NCBI RefSeq assembly: GCF_037975245.1
Contig: NC_092582.1
Span: 16,330,577 to 16,394,576, forward strand
Direction of reading: 5' to 3'
DNA from: Apostichopus japonicus
Lineage: Eukaryota > Echinodermata > Holothuroidea > Aspidochirotida > Stichopodidae
DNA length: 64,000 nt
Below, piece after piece: positions 11,401-25,900 of this stretch. The position numbers and the translations under genes are program-made. Position 1 is the first letter of the stretch. Every line of letters begins with the position of its first letter. A model generated the notes under the pieces. The model made no database searches, had not been told where the DNA came from, and saw only the letters and a program-made list of their open reading frames with translations.

Positions 11401-14400
11401 TCAAGTTGCCCGGGATGCAGCCAAGGTAATCCACATGTTAGATAGTGAAAAGAGAAAAGATTTAAGTATGTTTTAAAAACTATGAGAGGTGTCAGCACCA
11501 GATCTTAAGAGACAAAGAGTGATGCTGGGTTTTGTTATGTTTCCCCTCCTCTCATTCCCTCTTATTTCCCTCCTCTCACCCTCCTTACCCCCCCCCCCAC
11601 CAAAAAAGAAAGAAAAGAATCCTGAACAAGGTTCAGTTGAAGTCCTAAACCCTAAAGTGAACCACTGCACCCCAAATATACCAAGAAATGTCTTATTGCT
11701 AGTACTTAAAGCTGATCAACTTGCCCCTAACACAATTAGCCCATTGTCAAGGGGTTACAAAACAGCTCTTTCTTCATTCTAAAGTTTGCAGATAATGAGG
11801 AAGGTCTGTATGTTTTGCTTATTGTACTCTTCAGTGACTGGCAGTAAACACAAAAGCCAATTTCATTTTACTTTGCAATCCACAGATTAAACTACGGTCT
11901 TGCTTCCTTCAGTTATAGTTGAGTTTACAAACAAATTTTGGGCATAACACTTTCAAAGAAGTTTGATGGGATGTTTGTGTTAATTCGTTCAGAAGTAAAG
12001 TAATGGAAATAGTCTTTACAAAAGGCAAAACTTATAATAATAAATAAAAGAAGCAAATCATTCAGTTAATGGCAAAAGTAAACATGTATTACATTTCACT
12101 GTGTTAAGAAGGCACAGTAATAAGATTAAGTTTTAATTTTACTCCATAACTTGTTTGGTCGTTCTTACATATATGTGCCATTATTACGAGAACTTGATTT
12201 TTTTTTTCCTTCGTTGAAAGGCTGAGTTAGGCAAGCACGAGGAGACGGTGTACAGGGAGAGGAGGGAGAGAGAGGAAGCCCTCAACGAGCTGAAGAAACA
12301 GGCAGAAGAAAAGAAAGCCCACGCTGAGAAGGTGGAGAGGCGGCTCCAGAGAAGCTCGATTCAGCACGACGAACTCACCCCGGAGCAGAAACAGATTATC
12401 AGTGGTGAAGACCAGGAGAAGAAGATATCTACATTTGAGGAGGCATTCTTGGCGATCAAAGAGGCAACTGGAGTATCTGACCTAGTGGTAAGGATTGGTT
12501 AAAGTCATCACAACTACTTTTCCAGTCATGGGGTGGGCACAAAAATCTTTCAAAACTTCTTTTCCAGTCATGGGGTGGGTACGAAAGTCATCACAACTAC
12601 TTTTCCAGTCATGGGATGGGCAGGAGAGTCATCACAACTACTTTTCCAGTCATAGGGTGGGTACGAAAGTATTCACAACTTCTTTTCCAGTCATGGGGTT
12701 GGCACGAAAGGGTGAAGATTTTTTTGCGATCATTCCGCAGGCCGATACGCTTTGGGAGATGAGACCAAAACTGAAAAATTAGTTGATATGGTTATAACTT
12801 AGATATCAGATTGATCTAAGAGCAATTTTGTCCCTCTGTTAAGTTGAAATATCCTCCATGGATCCTGTTTGCAAAACTCCTCGAGGGTTTCTACAAAAAA
12901 GAAAATTTCCCTTTTGGTCATGCAGTGAATTACACTGTTTTAGTTGATTTCAAGTTGGATGAAAGCATTGCTCTGATATAAAAGCATTCTGTTGGCCACA
13001 TTAATAGGGTGTTGAAAATCTTGTAGGCCAACCAAAAAGTTTGGCACGGGCTGCACTTTGCCCTCACCTGTGTGCTTTCTATCAAGTTCCTAGTGTTCAA
13101 CGGGGCAATAAATCTTTCTCTTTTCTTGGTGGAATGATCCAGTCAAGAATGTTGGATATATCACATAATTGTTTGAGGTTGTGAGGTGTTTTCCATCCAG
13201 CGGAGGTTAAATCATCTCGTCACTTAATCGATCCTGTCAGTCATGTTAGCTCTGGGTCAAATGTCTTTTTCAAGCTTATCCTGAATATGTAGTTTTATCG
13301 AAAAATCAAGTCGAGTTTGCTGCATTTAGGGAGAGGAACAAAACGATAGCGTGGGTTTGAGCTGGTCTGTACGATAGTTTTCTGTTCTTGCGTATAATAC
13401 CCGGTGTCTAGTCACAGCCCTACCCACTTGATAAAACAAGCATACTGAATGTATAAAAATAGTAAAATTGAAACTGGAATGGTGTATGCCGTCATGAAAT
13501 ACAGTAAAATGAATAAATCTTTGGTACATGACTATTTACAAAAGGGAGGGGTGGATCACACTTTTTACTTTTCTAACCTTTTATTACCTGGCAGGCAGTT
13601 GAAGGGAAAAGATTGACACACAGTAAACAAGTCATGCCAGACAATCTCATAATTTGTCTTTTTAAGCTAATTTATATTTAATCTGAACTGGAAACAAAAA
13701 ATACATTCATAATTTTAATAGGAAGTTGTGTTGCGCTTTGAGAACCAGGAAAAGACCACCAAACACCTAGAAGAGTTGAAGGAATCGGGAGAGAAACAGG
13801 TGGTCAGGTTGAGGGAAGAGAAGGCGAAACTGCAGCAAGAGTTTGAAGAAATGAAATACTCCGGTGAAGCTAAATTGTCAAGGTAAGTAGAGGCCCGATC
13901 AGTGTGCATAGTGAAAGTCTTATCTCCTCACAATATGTGTTATGCTTTATCTGCTTCAATACTGATAAAAGCCGCCACAGGATGTCATTCTCTGAGCCTT
14001 CACTTCAAAACAAAGACACAATCACCCACAAACATATACGCATCTAAAAGTACAACAAACAAATATGGAAAAATACAAGAATATACAGGAAATGTAAATT
14101 CAAAAGAAAACTATTAACAAGGCAAATCTGTGTAAAGCCCTTATCAATGAGACTTTAAAACATATCAAAATCTGGAAGATTTCATAAGCCATATCTTACA
14201 AGATCAGCATGTTATTATGATGTTGATTAAGAGTTTTTGTCTTCTTTTTTGTAGATCAACCCCCTTCTCAACCCCCCCCCCCCCTCCCCCATGTCCATCA
14301 CTTCCCTTCAAGTGTTTTAATTTCATCTGAAAAAGGTTTGTTCACCTCCAGAGTACATTACTAAATATGGACACTAAATTATCTCCTGACTTGAGAATAA

Positions 14401-17400
14401 AAGTTGTCAAATGTCATAATATCAAGCAATCTTGCAATCTTAAACCTTGGAATAGAAAAAGAAAAAAAAGGTTGTAGATTGATATTAACAGGGAAATTGC
14501 AAGCTTTATTTGACATAAGTCGGGACATTTGAAGAAGAAAAAAAAGTGAAAGGAAATGAATGATAGATAGATAGATAGAACGAGATGTGATCTCATTACA
14601 CTAACAGAAAGAATAAAGAGAATATAAAAGAAATAATATTCTGGAAATTGAAGAACACAGCCCTAATAATAACATCTGTTATGCAACAGTAGTTAAGTCT
14701 GTGGTTCTGATCATGATCACCAGCTGTTGTAGAATAATATCGTATTTTAAAGGGACCTTCTCCCTTGTAAAAGCAGCCGACTGGTATTTTGGAACACAGT
14801 TTGCTAGTACTTGAGAGTATACGTGTAGCAGAGATTGGCCCCACTTTGCAAACCTACCCTTTCTAGGTAGACTGTTTGTTTGTGCAAAGTATAATATGTG
14901 CGCCTTGTTTCTTTTAACGTCAATTAATAAAAAAAAAACTTTTTCGCCCTTCTGTTTTCCTTAAAATTTGTAGTAACCTTTAAAAAATGATACGAAATCA
15001 ATAAATCACAGAAGGGAGAAGAGTTAAAGATATTAAATTGTCTCTTCATGAACTGTGAGAAGAGTTAAAAGATATTAAATTGTCTCTTCATGAACTGTGA
15101 GAAGAGCTAAAAGATACTAAATTGTCTCTTCATGAACTGTGAGAAGAGTTAAAAGATATTAAATTGTCTCTTCATGAACTGTGACAAACTCTTTTTACTG
15201 TAGTTCGTACTTTACGAAAGAGAAAATGTAATGTGTTCCAAAAAATTCCTCACAAAGCCACACACAAAAAAGAAAATTGTTACCTTCCTGGAAAAATTGT
15301 CACAGCAGATAGCTTTGAAACCTCCAGAAAGTTAGTTACTCTCTTTGGTGAAAGATTCAACACTTTAACGAGGTTCATGAGGCCCTTCGTCACAGTTGAA
15401 ACAGAGGCCTGGCCCTACAGTACTTCAGAAGAAAGGACGAAACTTTTAATTCTCATTCAATAACTACTGTAGCTACCCACATGTTTAAGGTGATGTGAAA
15501 TCTATTGTTGCCTTAAAAAGTGATAAGGAAAAAAAAAAGGCAATGTTAGTTGCTGAAAAATTAGTTAATCTGCTTGGAAATGAAAATAGTTGCCATTATG
15601 CAAAAACATACAATTTCTTTTTCGGTAATGTTATTTTTAATAACCAAAACTGCCTTTTCTCTCTCGTCCTTCAGCGGTCAGAGAATGTTGGAGGAATTCC
15701 AGGCTCATCTGAAGACGGAAGCGACAAGACGAGAGGAAGGGAAGGGCAAGACAGACAAAACTAGCAAGATCTTGGTGAACGTGAAGGCTGGCGTGGAACA
15801 CTTAGCAGATAAGCTTCAACATATCAAGGCAGTAAGTATTAACATCATAGTAAACCTCTTACATAAGATCCAACCCCCCTATTAATGCTATGATAAAAGA
15901 CAAATATGAGAGCCGGGATCATGCATGGCAGGTACGTACTTATACTGCCATGAGCAGCATTTGACTTTAGAAGTTAAAGAGAGGGACCGAGTAAACTGGA
16001 AGGGACGTCAACTAGCAACGTAACTGGTACAAATATGATCTAACACACTCAACCTTCCTCCTCCCCCTGCCCTGATCCCTTCCTCCTCAAATTTTGGAGG
16101 ACTCCCCTTCCAGAGAGAAGGTATCATATCTAAACAAAGATATCGTTGGGGAAATAAAATCATTAAAAATATTTTTTTTTAGCTAGATATATTCCCTTTC
16201 CGTGCGTGTACTATAAATGAATGGAGAGGAGCGGTTGTTCACGAAAGCATTATTACTCGTGTACAATTATAATGACCGATCGGGTTTTCGTCCCAGTGGG
16301 AGGTTCGTCATGTCCCTCCGCAGTTTGCCATAGAGACAAACATTCTCTACTACAAGTTGAGAATGTCTCAAAAAATTGTGTTACCATAGATCAATGCCAC
16401 GACTGTGCTTAAATTTGTACGATTATCTCATCCATCAGTTACCGCGGCTGCTCGACCAATTGCAGTAGCCTTTTAATGCAGCAATCTCGCTATCACAATA
16501 TTTCTCTTTCGGCTCCTTCTAGTCGAGGGATATTTTCTCTAGCCAATGGAGTGATTTTTTAATATATATATTTATTCATATATTTTGCTTTCTGAACAAA
16601 CAGTGTGTTTTTAAAGTCATTCCAATATGAGCCATGGGCTAATAACCCTTTTTAAGGTCAAACGTCCGCTTCTCTCAATACCTTTTCCTCCTACCACCCT
16701 CTCCCTGTCTCTCTATTTCCTTGACTCTCTCCGTCTTCCGACGGTGCTTATTTGGCCTTGATAGCCACCGAGCAGCAACGTCTATGTCATTATCATCATA
16801 ATCATCATCATCATCATCATCAGATTATCTTGGCCTTGCTTTTTTATAAACCAAATCTTTATCTTACACATCGATACGTGCTAACCTTTTTTTTTTGCTC
16901 TAAAATAAACTGTTTAATTAAAAGTTCATCCATGGCCGAGACTCATGTATTCATTTTGCCCTTTTTTTAATATCCTTTCAAGATAATAAATTTTGCACAC
17001 ACACACACAGAGAAATATATTATTTCTGGCCTAATGAGATTAACATGGACACCGCGAGTTTAATTCCGATCCCGTTTAGCTTATTTCCACCAGCCAGCCT
17101 GTAAATCAGACTGAATCTCCTTTTAGTTAATTTGTGCTGTCATGCAGTATTGGTCTTGTTTCAAGCTCGAAAGGACATCTTATAAAACTGTGTCAGACTC
17201 TGACGAAAGCTGGGGGGGGGGAAAGGAGGGAAAAAAGTGCACTTTTGTCGTGGTATTATAACCACCGGGCCATATGTCGCGACGCCGTGAGTGATGACCA
17301 GAAAAGAGTTAAAGAAAATATATATCTTCTGAATGCTTTTGATGGCACGCCGTTGTTTTTAATGTACCAAACAGGTGATGTCTTGATTTCCTTCGATACA

Positions 17401-20400
17401 TTCTCCAGTTTTAAAAGACTTTCTCAGATTACAACAAAACAACCGGGGAAGACATTCCGTGTCATTGATTCTTCCTTTCAAATGTCACATCCCCGGAGGA
17501 AGAATTTCTGCAGGTGTGTCGTCTTCGTCGTTTCCAGTTCTGTTCGTTTGGGTCGCGACCTACTGAAACAGGAAAACGATACGCGATACTTAACGAGGGA
17601 ATGGTAATGGGGCAAGTGGGGTTTAAGGTAAAATGATTCTTTATGATGTTTAAAACTTATTTCTGTTTGTGGTAGCTTTCAACTTGGTTAATGAGCTTAA
17701 TTCTTATACTGTTTACTTCAGAGTGTTGAAAGTAGTGGTATAGTCAAAAGAGAAATGGATTAGGGGAGGGGATAGTGAGTCCATGGACAGTCTGCTCCTT
17801 GATTCTGTACCTCCAACCAATCCTCAATCTTATTGAATTTTGCTCATCGCTTCAGCCTGCGCCATAGATATATGTAGATGAGAAATCATTTAGGGAGCTT
17901 GTTGGTTTCCTAAATGATTGGAGACCTCACTTCACCCCCCCCCGCCCGACCCTCCCTTTCCCTCCCCCACCAGCTCTAAATATTGGCTGGCCATCCCACT
18001 GATGATTCTTGTAGAGCTGTATGCACTCGCTTAAAAGACTTGTGTTGACAATTTTCGATTTCAAAATAAGTCTTCAAGATTAAACAATATATATTTTGAT
18101 ATTAATCTTATTAATCTTATAAATCTCCTCTCTTACACGATCTTGCTTCTCACAAGCGTAGCGAGGTTTTCCGATTCAATACAAAAGAAAAGACATCCAG
18201 GAGGCCATACGAGTGGCCAAGCGTTTGCAAAGTTCGTAGGTACTTTTCATAAGGGAAAAAATGAATAAGTTATCAGACCTTGCAAAAGGTACAATTGATT
18301 TTTAATTTAGAAAGGTCAAATGTGCGCACAGATGTACTGGAAACAATTTTAAAAAAATCCTTTATACTCTAGGTCAAATATTTAATCACTTTTGCATTCC
18401 ACAAAAATCAAGTTCCCACGTCTTTAAAAGAACAATTTACACTTGACCGCTATTTCATAAAAATATTAATTTGACCAAACATTACAGATGATTGACCAAT
18501 TATGACTGTAATAGATTAATTGATCTAGTTTAATAGAACAAACTTGCCAGATCTTTTCACTCAAAATCATGAAGTAGTCGGTATTTGGCTTATGATTAAG
18601 CTCGCTTACAACCAGTCTGTTGCCCAAACAGATACTTGTTGTAACGTTTTGAATGTTTATCACAAGATGGAAGCCGAATAAAGACATCAAAAGATGCAAT
18701 AAAAAATTTGGGGAATAAAATATCATACATACTTTTATTATTTCAAGAGCTAATTAGGATAGCAGCACAGAACAAACATCCTACCACAATGAAAAGTTTT
18801 TCAAGATTTCTGTCAAAAATATCGCTTGACTTTGCTCTGATGATCACTATGAATTAAGTTAAAAATATTTTGTACCATGTACACAAGTTATAAAGCTGAA
18901 GTTTGCTGAAGTTTTCCATATACATATTGGTCTGTTACTTCAGTCTTATCCAAAATTTCTGAATTTGATAAATGTTTTGTCAAATGTTGTTTTGTTGCAT
19001 TACTGTAAGGAAACCCTGAAAATGAATCAGCAAGAAATGGGAAATTAAACAGTCTAATTAAAGTTATGCCTTTGTTATATATACAAGTGTCATGAAAACC
19101 AAAAATCAATTAGGCCACCCTATCTACTGTACAGCCCTTACCTTTGATTAAAATCTCTCTCTTTTTATCTCGTTTTTTTTTTCCTTTCAATTTTTGGAAT
19201 TAAATCTTTCTGCAAGTTTCTGCCAGGTCAGGTTATTCTAGAAGGTCTCCCTCTATTTATATAATCCACCTGTCCATCATCCGTCCGCTACAGATTGCAT
19301 GTACCAATCCTGCTATATTAATTCTTCCAAGCTCCGGCGCTTAATAATCACCATCTGTGTTACAAACCGTATTGCCGTTCATTAATCACAGTGCAGACAT
19401 TAATTTTCGTCAAGATGACATATCTGGAAAAAGTTAGAGCCTTGTCTTTCTTCTTTTTTTTTTCTTTTTTTTCGGAGGTAAAAATTTTCACAATATGTAA
19501 TGAATTCATGATTGGATTTGGTTGAATGCACTTTTAACCATTGAAAACTCTCCGAGTTGACATTTTAATCATCATGTAATATTCACTTTAAGCTCTCTCT
19601 CGCTCTCTGTCAGTCTCTTGTAAATAACCTGCAAGTCACCCTTCGGAAGCATATATGCCACTCGTGGGACCTTCTTCTCCACACAAGGAAAACATCCTTG
19701 GACTTTAAGCTTTTAATATTAGTTACAGCTACTGTTACTGATGATGATGATCATGATGATGATGATGATATTAATAAATGATTTATGCTGAGGTTTTGAA
19801 GTCTATGTGCCTATCAAGATAAAAAAAAATAAAAATAAATACTAAAAATGATGATGATTATGATGATGAAGGAAAGAAGAAAGTTTCCTACAGTAGGTCT
19901 GGCATGAACTACAGTAATGTTTATTCAGTGATAAAAAAAAATGATGTTTATTTTGCTTTTCCCTTGTAGCGGGAGGGGTGGGAGGAGGAACTGAAATTTT
20001 TTTTTGGGGGGGGTGGGTGGAGAGGCGGTTGTTTTTCGATGTTCCCTCCCTTTACTTTTCATATATTATTATTATTTTTATTTTTTTTATTACATTATTA
20101 TTCTTATTATTACTATTATCTTTTTAACAAAAAAGAAGCCAAAATGGCATTAATGACATTACTTTCATTAGATGTGGCAGCCGCATTTCGTTTTGGGGCC
20201 GTAGGGCCTGTGGTCTTCCATCATGCTACGCAAGCAAGTCATATATACTTATCTGCACATAAATTGGATACCCTCAAAATCAACTTTTCAAAATCTATTT
20301 GTTTCCAGCTGATTGAATGGTCTTAAATAATTTGCAAGTTAAAACTTACCAACCATGTCCTCCCAGTACAGACAATCCCTGTATCCCACAAATAGAATGA

Positions 20401-22934
20401 AATGTTTTACATTTGTTCATTGTTCAACCCTTGATTGAATTCAAACACTAATCTTGCTGTACCTGGCCGAGTTTCAGTATTAAACTAATAGGCTGAAAGA
20501 GGTATTATATGTGTAAATTGTGTATTGTGTAAATTGTGGACCAGTTCAACACAAACTTGCAGATTTAGTTTAAAGGTTCCTAGCTTAGCTGGTTTGCTCA
20601 AGCTTTTTGTGTGCCATGAAAAAACCTTTTCAGTCGATGTGATTCCATAATTAGAAGAGTATAAACTTACCTGGTGGTTTTGAAAGTTTACAAGTAGTTT
20701 CCTAGGATGGAGAAGAGATACTGTACTGTATATCTATGACATGGGGGTTTGTAAACTGCCTCAAGTTAGTAATTAATAACGGGATGATGTGGGGGGGCAG
20801 TGGGGAGGGGGTAGTGGGGAGGGGGAGGGGGCAGTGTGGAGGGGGGGGTAATTCCCAGATTTACAGTAAGATACAGATTTGTAGCTAACCTGCCTAATTG
20901 TATTTAGAAGTCTCCTTTCTCTTAAGAGAGTAATAATCGCCATGTATTTACCAGTGATTGTTATATGGTTGGGATATGATTGGGATGTGGGCAAGATTCG
21001 ATCAGGATATGGTTGGGATAGATTCTGGTTATCTATTGTTTGGGATAAAACCAGGATATCGTCTGGATAGGATTGTGGTATGGTTGGAGTACAAATTGTG
21101 GATATGGTTCGATATAGTCAGGATATGGTTGGGATGCAATCTGGTTATTTTGGGGGAATGATTGAGGTACAATCAGGTTATGTTTGGTTAGGGATACAAT
21201 CAGGACATTGTCTTGATAGGATTTTGATATGGTTGGAGTATAATTGGGATATGGTTGGGATATAGTCAGGATTTGGTTGAGATGCAATCTGGTTATTTTG
21301 GGGATATGACTGAGGTACAATCAGGTTACTGTATGTTTGGTTAAGGATACAATCGGGATATTGTCTGGAATCGATTGTGATATGGTTGGAGTATAATTGG
21401 GATATGGTTGGGATACAATCAGGATATGGTTGGGATAGAATCTGGTTATTTATTGTTCAGGATATAAGTAGGATATTATTTGGATAGGATTGTGATATGG
21501 TTGGAGTATAATTGGGCTATGGTTGTGATACAGGCAGGATATGGTTGAGTGCACTCCAGATGATGTAACATAGAATCGCTTACATGCCATACAATACATT
21601 TGCTGTACATTTGCATATATGCATCGATTTACCTCTGTTCATAGATGAGTCATTGAAAGTAGGTCGCACTTGCACAGAGGTCACCATTCTTGGTCAGTTC
21701 TTTGATCCAGAGAGCATTCCCTTGACTTGACTTGATATTTCATCCAAAATTGAGGAAATTTGATCAAAGGGGCTTCACTCCTGATCAAATATATACAAGG
21801 TCATTCCAAGCTAAATTTGCAATTGCCCTGTTAACAAGCAGTGTGTCAAATTCCATTTCGATCCAATTGTTGCGTTAGTGGACCATTAGAGAAACATAAA
21901 TATTGTAGCACTAGTGAACTTTCTGAGGGGTCTATGAGGTGGAGGGGGGGGGGATGAGGAGAAGGGCTTGGGGAAAGCTTTATCTGAATTAAGTAAAAAA
22001 AAAAGTACACAGGTAACAATAGAAGTGAATTACAAATGCATTAGTTTGTGTAAACAAAAGGAGGTCAAACCACTGACAGAATTACACCGGCCTGTTTTGA
22101 AAATGAAAAAGTTTGCCAGGAATTTGAAAGCTGTGTTTCTTTGTTTTTGTCAGGTTCTACAAAAGCCTGACATGTCTAGTGGTTTCAGAAGGCAAACAGT
22201 CGAATCAATTCCAGTCTGATGAGTTTAATCGTCACCTTTTTTTCTGTTTCTTTTTTTTTTGAAGATTTCAGATTGATTTGAGGGTTTTTTGTGTGTTTTT
22301 TTCCCCTCCTTAATCAAGTATTGATTTACCCCCTAAACAACTAACCAAAGTGTGAATACAGGGTAGCATAAGTCATTGCTCATTACCACAGTCATTCTTT
22401 TCATTTCTCGTTTAGGCTATTTTTTCTTTTTGCTTTTGAACTCGGCTCTCGCAATCGAGTGTTCAGTGCACTTTCTATTACGTGGACAGGAAAAGTCTTG
22501 TAATGATGTTGAGGCCCCTGGGCGAAACAAAATTGAATAAATTTCACCGCAGGGAAATTCTGCCAGTAGAAGATGCTGTTTTTCTAATTGCAATTAAAAG
22601 AATTGTTTAATCATTTGCGTAAGTTTGCCATCTAGGAATCATCTGTAACTAAGACCCAAGACTGGTTACTACTTGCAGGAGAAGATGCCCCAAGCTGGAT
22701 GGAGAAGCAGATGTTTCTTCATTTTCTCACTTTAGATTTTTAAGATCAGAAAGTAGAGTGGCAATCAATCCTGTAAAGTTGATGAAAGTTTAATAGCACG
22801 TCCCTTTTTTTTGTCTTCATCTTCTTCTTCTTCTTCTTCTTTTTCCCCCTTCTGTCAATCTTGCCGAGTGGAGTTAAAGATTAAAAACCAAATCTTTGCT
22901 ATTTACTTTAGTCATTTTATTATTACATATATAT

Positions 22935-22975
<41 letters not shown>

Positions 22976-25900
22976 CATGTTTTTTGAGTTTTGGTGGAAA
23001 GAGAGGGAGGGGAGAAAAACAATCTGTAAGGATTCAATAATTAACTTTCTGACCATCTGCAGGCAAATGATTTTGGGTTTTATTATTGGTGAATGTACGT
23101 ACTAATCTATATATATATATCTGTAATGAAATTCTTACCCATTGGCGTACCACACTGTATTCTTTAATACCTGCATCAATGTGTTACTAGAGTCCATTTT
23201 TTTTGGCTTCCAGCTGAGGTTTAAACATCCTGTACCTTTTGCAAAAAAAGTGATATTAATTACAGCGACATAAACATAGATCAGCTATATGTAAGCTCTT
23301 GTGTATTAAATGTAGTCATTGCGCATTAGGGACAAGAATTAATTATAATTAAAGGCAGTGGGTTTTTTTTTTTTTTTTTTTTCGCCAGCGATCTGTATCG
23401 CCCGTCATTGGACTGACAAACGAGCAACTGAAACACACACATACACATACACGAATAAGAATAAGCACAAGACCAACTTGTGCATGCACTAAGAGTTTAT
23501 CCACTGACATAGGCTTTTCACATTATTTGTGTCTGGGTGTGCCTGAGTGTGTATGTTTGTGATATTTTTTGTGATCCTTCAGGGATAGACACAAATTATA
23601 TATTATTTTGACTTGTGTCAATGAAACTGTTATTGGAAATATATGTTAGGAACTATGTTGATACAACTAACTGTACTAATGGAGAAAAGGAGGTGAATTT
23701 TTTTTTTTGGGGGGGGGGCAAATTTGATACTGAAAATTATGCAACCTATCTGCGCATAAGAGCTCTCATTCCAAAAAGAAAGGAAATGACCCCCCCCCTT
23801 CAACCATTTCTTCCCCTCTTCAACCCTCTTCAACGCAGACCAGAGTTCCTGGTTCTGGTGCTGGACCCGAAGAGCACCCTAAGTATCTTTTGATGCTTTG
23901 TGGTTGTGACACAAGTCAGGAGGAACATAACTTGTATGGTACAGTATCTTCTCCACGGAATGTAGCAAGAATGTGATTTGATCAATCTTAATTCATTCAT
24001 TTGTAGTTGGACTGAGTTTTATTTATGAAAGCCAGAATGCTTAAATATTCCATTTTTTTCAATATTTTTTTCAAATTTAAAAAGACATGAAATGAAACAG
24101 TTATGAAAATCCTTACACATTCATGAAACAATGTAAAAAAAAAAACGGGAGATAAAAGTTTGGCAAGTTGCCTAGATACATGGCTTAGATACTAATTAAA
24201 AAAGAAAAAGAAGGTTAATATATAATATCCCCGGTGAGAGTGTACACACGTTGACGATGTAAATGAGTGGTAGATAAATTATGCATGCTACATTAACTTT
24301 CAGTTTGTGTTTGATGAGCAGTGATAGATTGGTGTTGCTTTATCCAAATTAAATTGAAAACGAAAATCGATAAGATGCTCGGAGTTGGTTGTGCGCTTTT
24401 TTCCTTCGATTTTTATATCTCTCTATGACCGTTGTGGTCACAATTTACTCATTTACCCTGTAGCAGTGGTATCTAGAGCTAACTAATACCCATCTGTTAG
24501 AATTCTATATTTCTCCATTTGTATATTATGATAAAGAGATTGCATTGTTCTGTACCCCCATTTTCTGTTGTTGCTGGACACCCTAAATGACCCTGGGTCT
24601 CCTGCGGCTATGGCCCCTAGACTGTCCCCATCTCCTCTCCTTGTCAGGTTTCTGACGGTAGGGGATGGTTACACATAGCTCAATCGCACGCCAAAACAAA
24701 ACAATGATCCCACTAGTTTACCTAACATGAATCGTTCTTTCACTATCACTGAAGATACCTTTATTATGTTTTATTTCTCATTAATTAGAATAAAACAACA
24801 ACAACATGGGGGGGGGGGCCAAAATTTTTATAATTTCAATTAAAACTATAAGATAATGAATAAAACCAAACAAATTGAACAAGTCATCATTTAAATAAAG
24901 AGAAATGCTTGGAAGATGAGAAAGTTTTTGATTGTCGATCTAGATGATTGGATTAATATATTCATCATTTTTTTTTTTTTTTTTTTTTTGATAATTGCTG
25001 CCAAAATCCTTGTACATTTTAATCATTCCAACTTTTGAAATGGAAAAAAACAGAAAATTCCTTTAGACAGCTGAGATGTTCACCATGAATCGTTAATGAC
25101 GTTGCTACATACAGTGCTAGACAGACAAGGAAGGACACACGGCATACAAGGGACTTAGACGGCATGTCTTTAAACAGTCCGAGCTCTAAGTCCCCGGCTG
25201 TCCCCGTGAAATCCCCCCCTGATACGTTCCCCGGCAGTACAGCGACTGTCGAGTGGCGAGAATTGCCAGCGACGGGGAAAGCAGAGTTTTGAGATTTCGG
25301 ATGTTATAATAGCTCAATCTTTTGATTGATACGAGGTTTACCCTCGCCGAACAGATGTAAAGATCATTAAAAGTGGACTTTCACAGACAGTAACCTTCAC
25401 TCGTCCACCGGCCTGATCAATGTGCCAATGAACTCATGGGTCGGAGATGATGCCAATGTACTTTGCAGGAACTGCTGTACAGTACAATTACCGTACTGCA
25501 CTGTGCTGTACTGTACTGTAGTATGTTGAGTATTGTGAGGGATTGTAGCTTCAAGATTCATGCCAGTCGAGGATTCCCTCCCCCTCTCCCCACCCCCCGA
25601 GGAGAAAGTTAAAAGAAAAACGTAAAAATATTAGAAGGGTCCGTGCTTAAAATATTACAACAAAATGTTCTAGTTTGGATTTCTAGGATGATGGTACGAA
25701 GATCAGGATACTATGGGGGGGGGGTACAGGATAGAACAGTGGTGAAAAGGGGGATGTGTGGGAAAGGGAGGGGGTGGAAGGGGATGTAGGGACTTAGGGA
25801 GGGAAGGCACTCTCACCTGCTGAAATATTTTATGGGTGTTTTCTGGCGAAGTGTCATTGCTGGGTGTTACCATGGGGTTGGGGTAATAGCTAATACATGT

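Larger units (their letters stand above)
8428..15674 (+). other. ODAD3 introns 1-6
   Basis: Sizes are 964 (8428-9391), 735 (9592-10326), 691 (10507-11197), 795 (11426-12220), 1234 (12488-13721) and 1792 bp (13883-15674). Apart from the three tandem arrays listed, they hold unique AT-rich sequence and short C or A runs. Confidence 0.85.

Noticed and set aside
17134-17607. Longest uninterrupted open frame (157 codons) on the plus strand inside ODAD3 intron 7
   Set aside because: It opens with GTG, not ATG, passes through a G-run, has no recognisable domain and no sign of coding bias.
22213-22235. Second hammerhead core (CTGATGAG)
   Set aside because: No complementary helix II and no GAAA-type strand follows.
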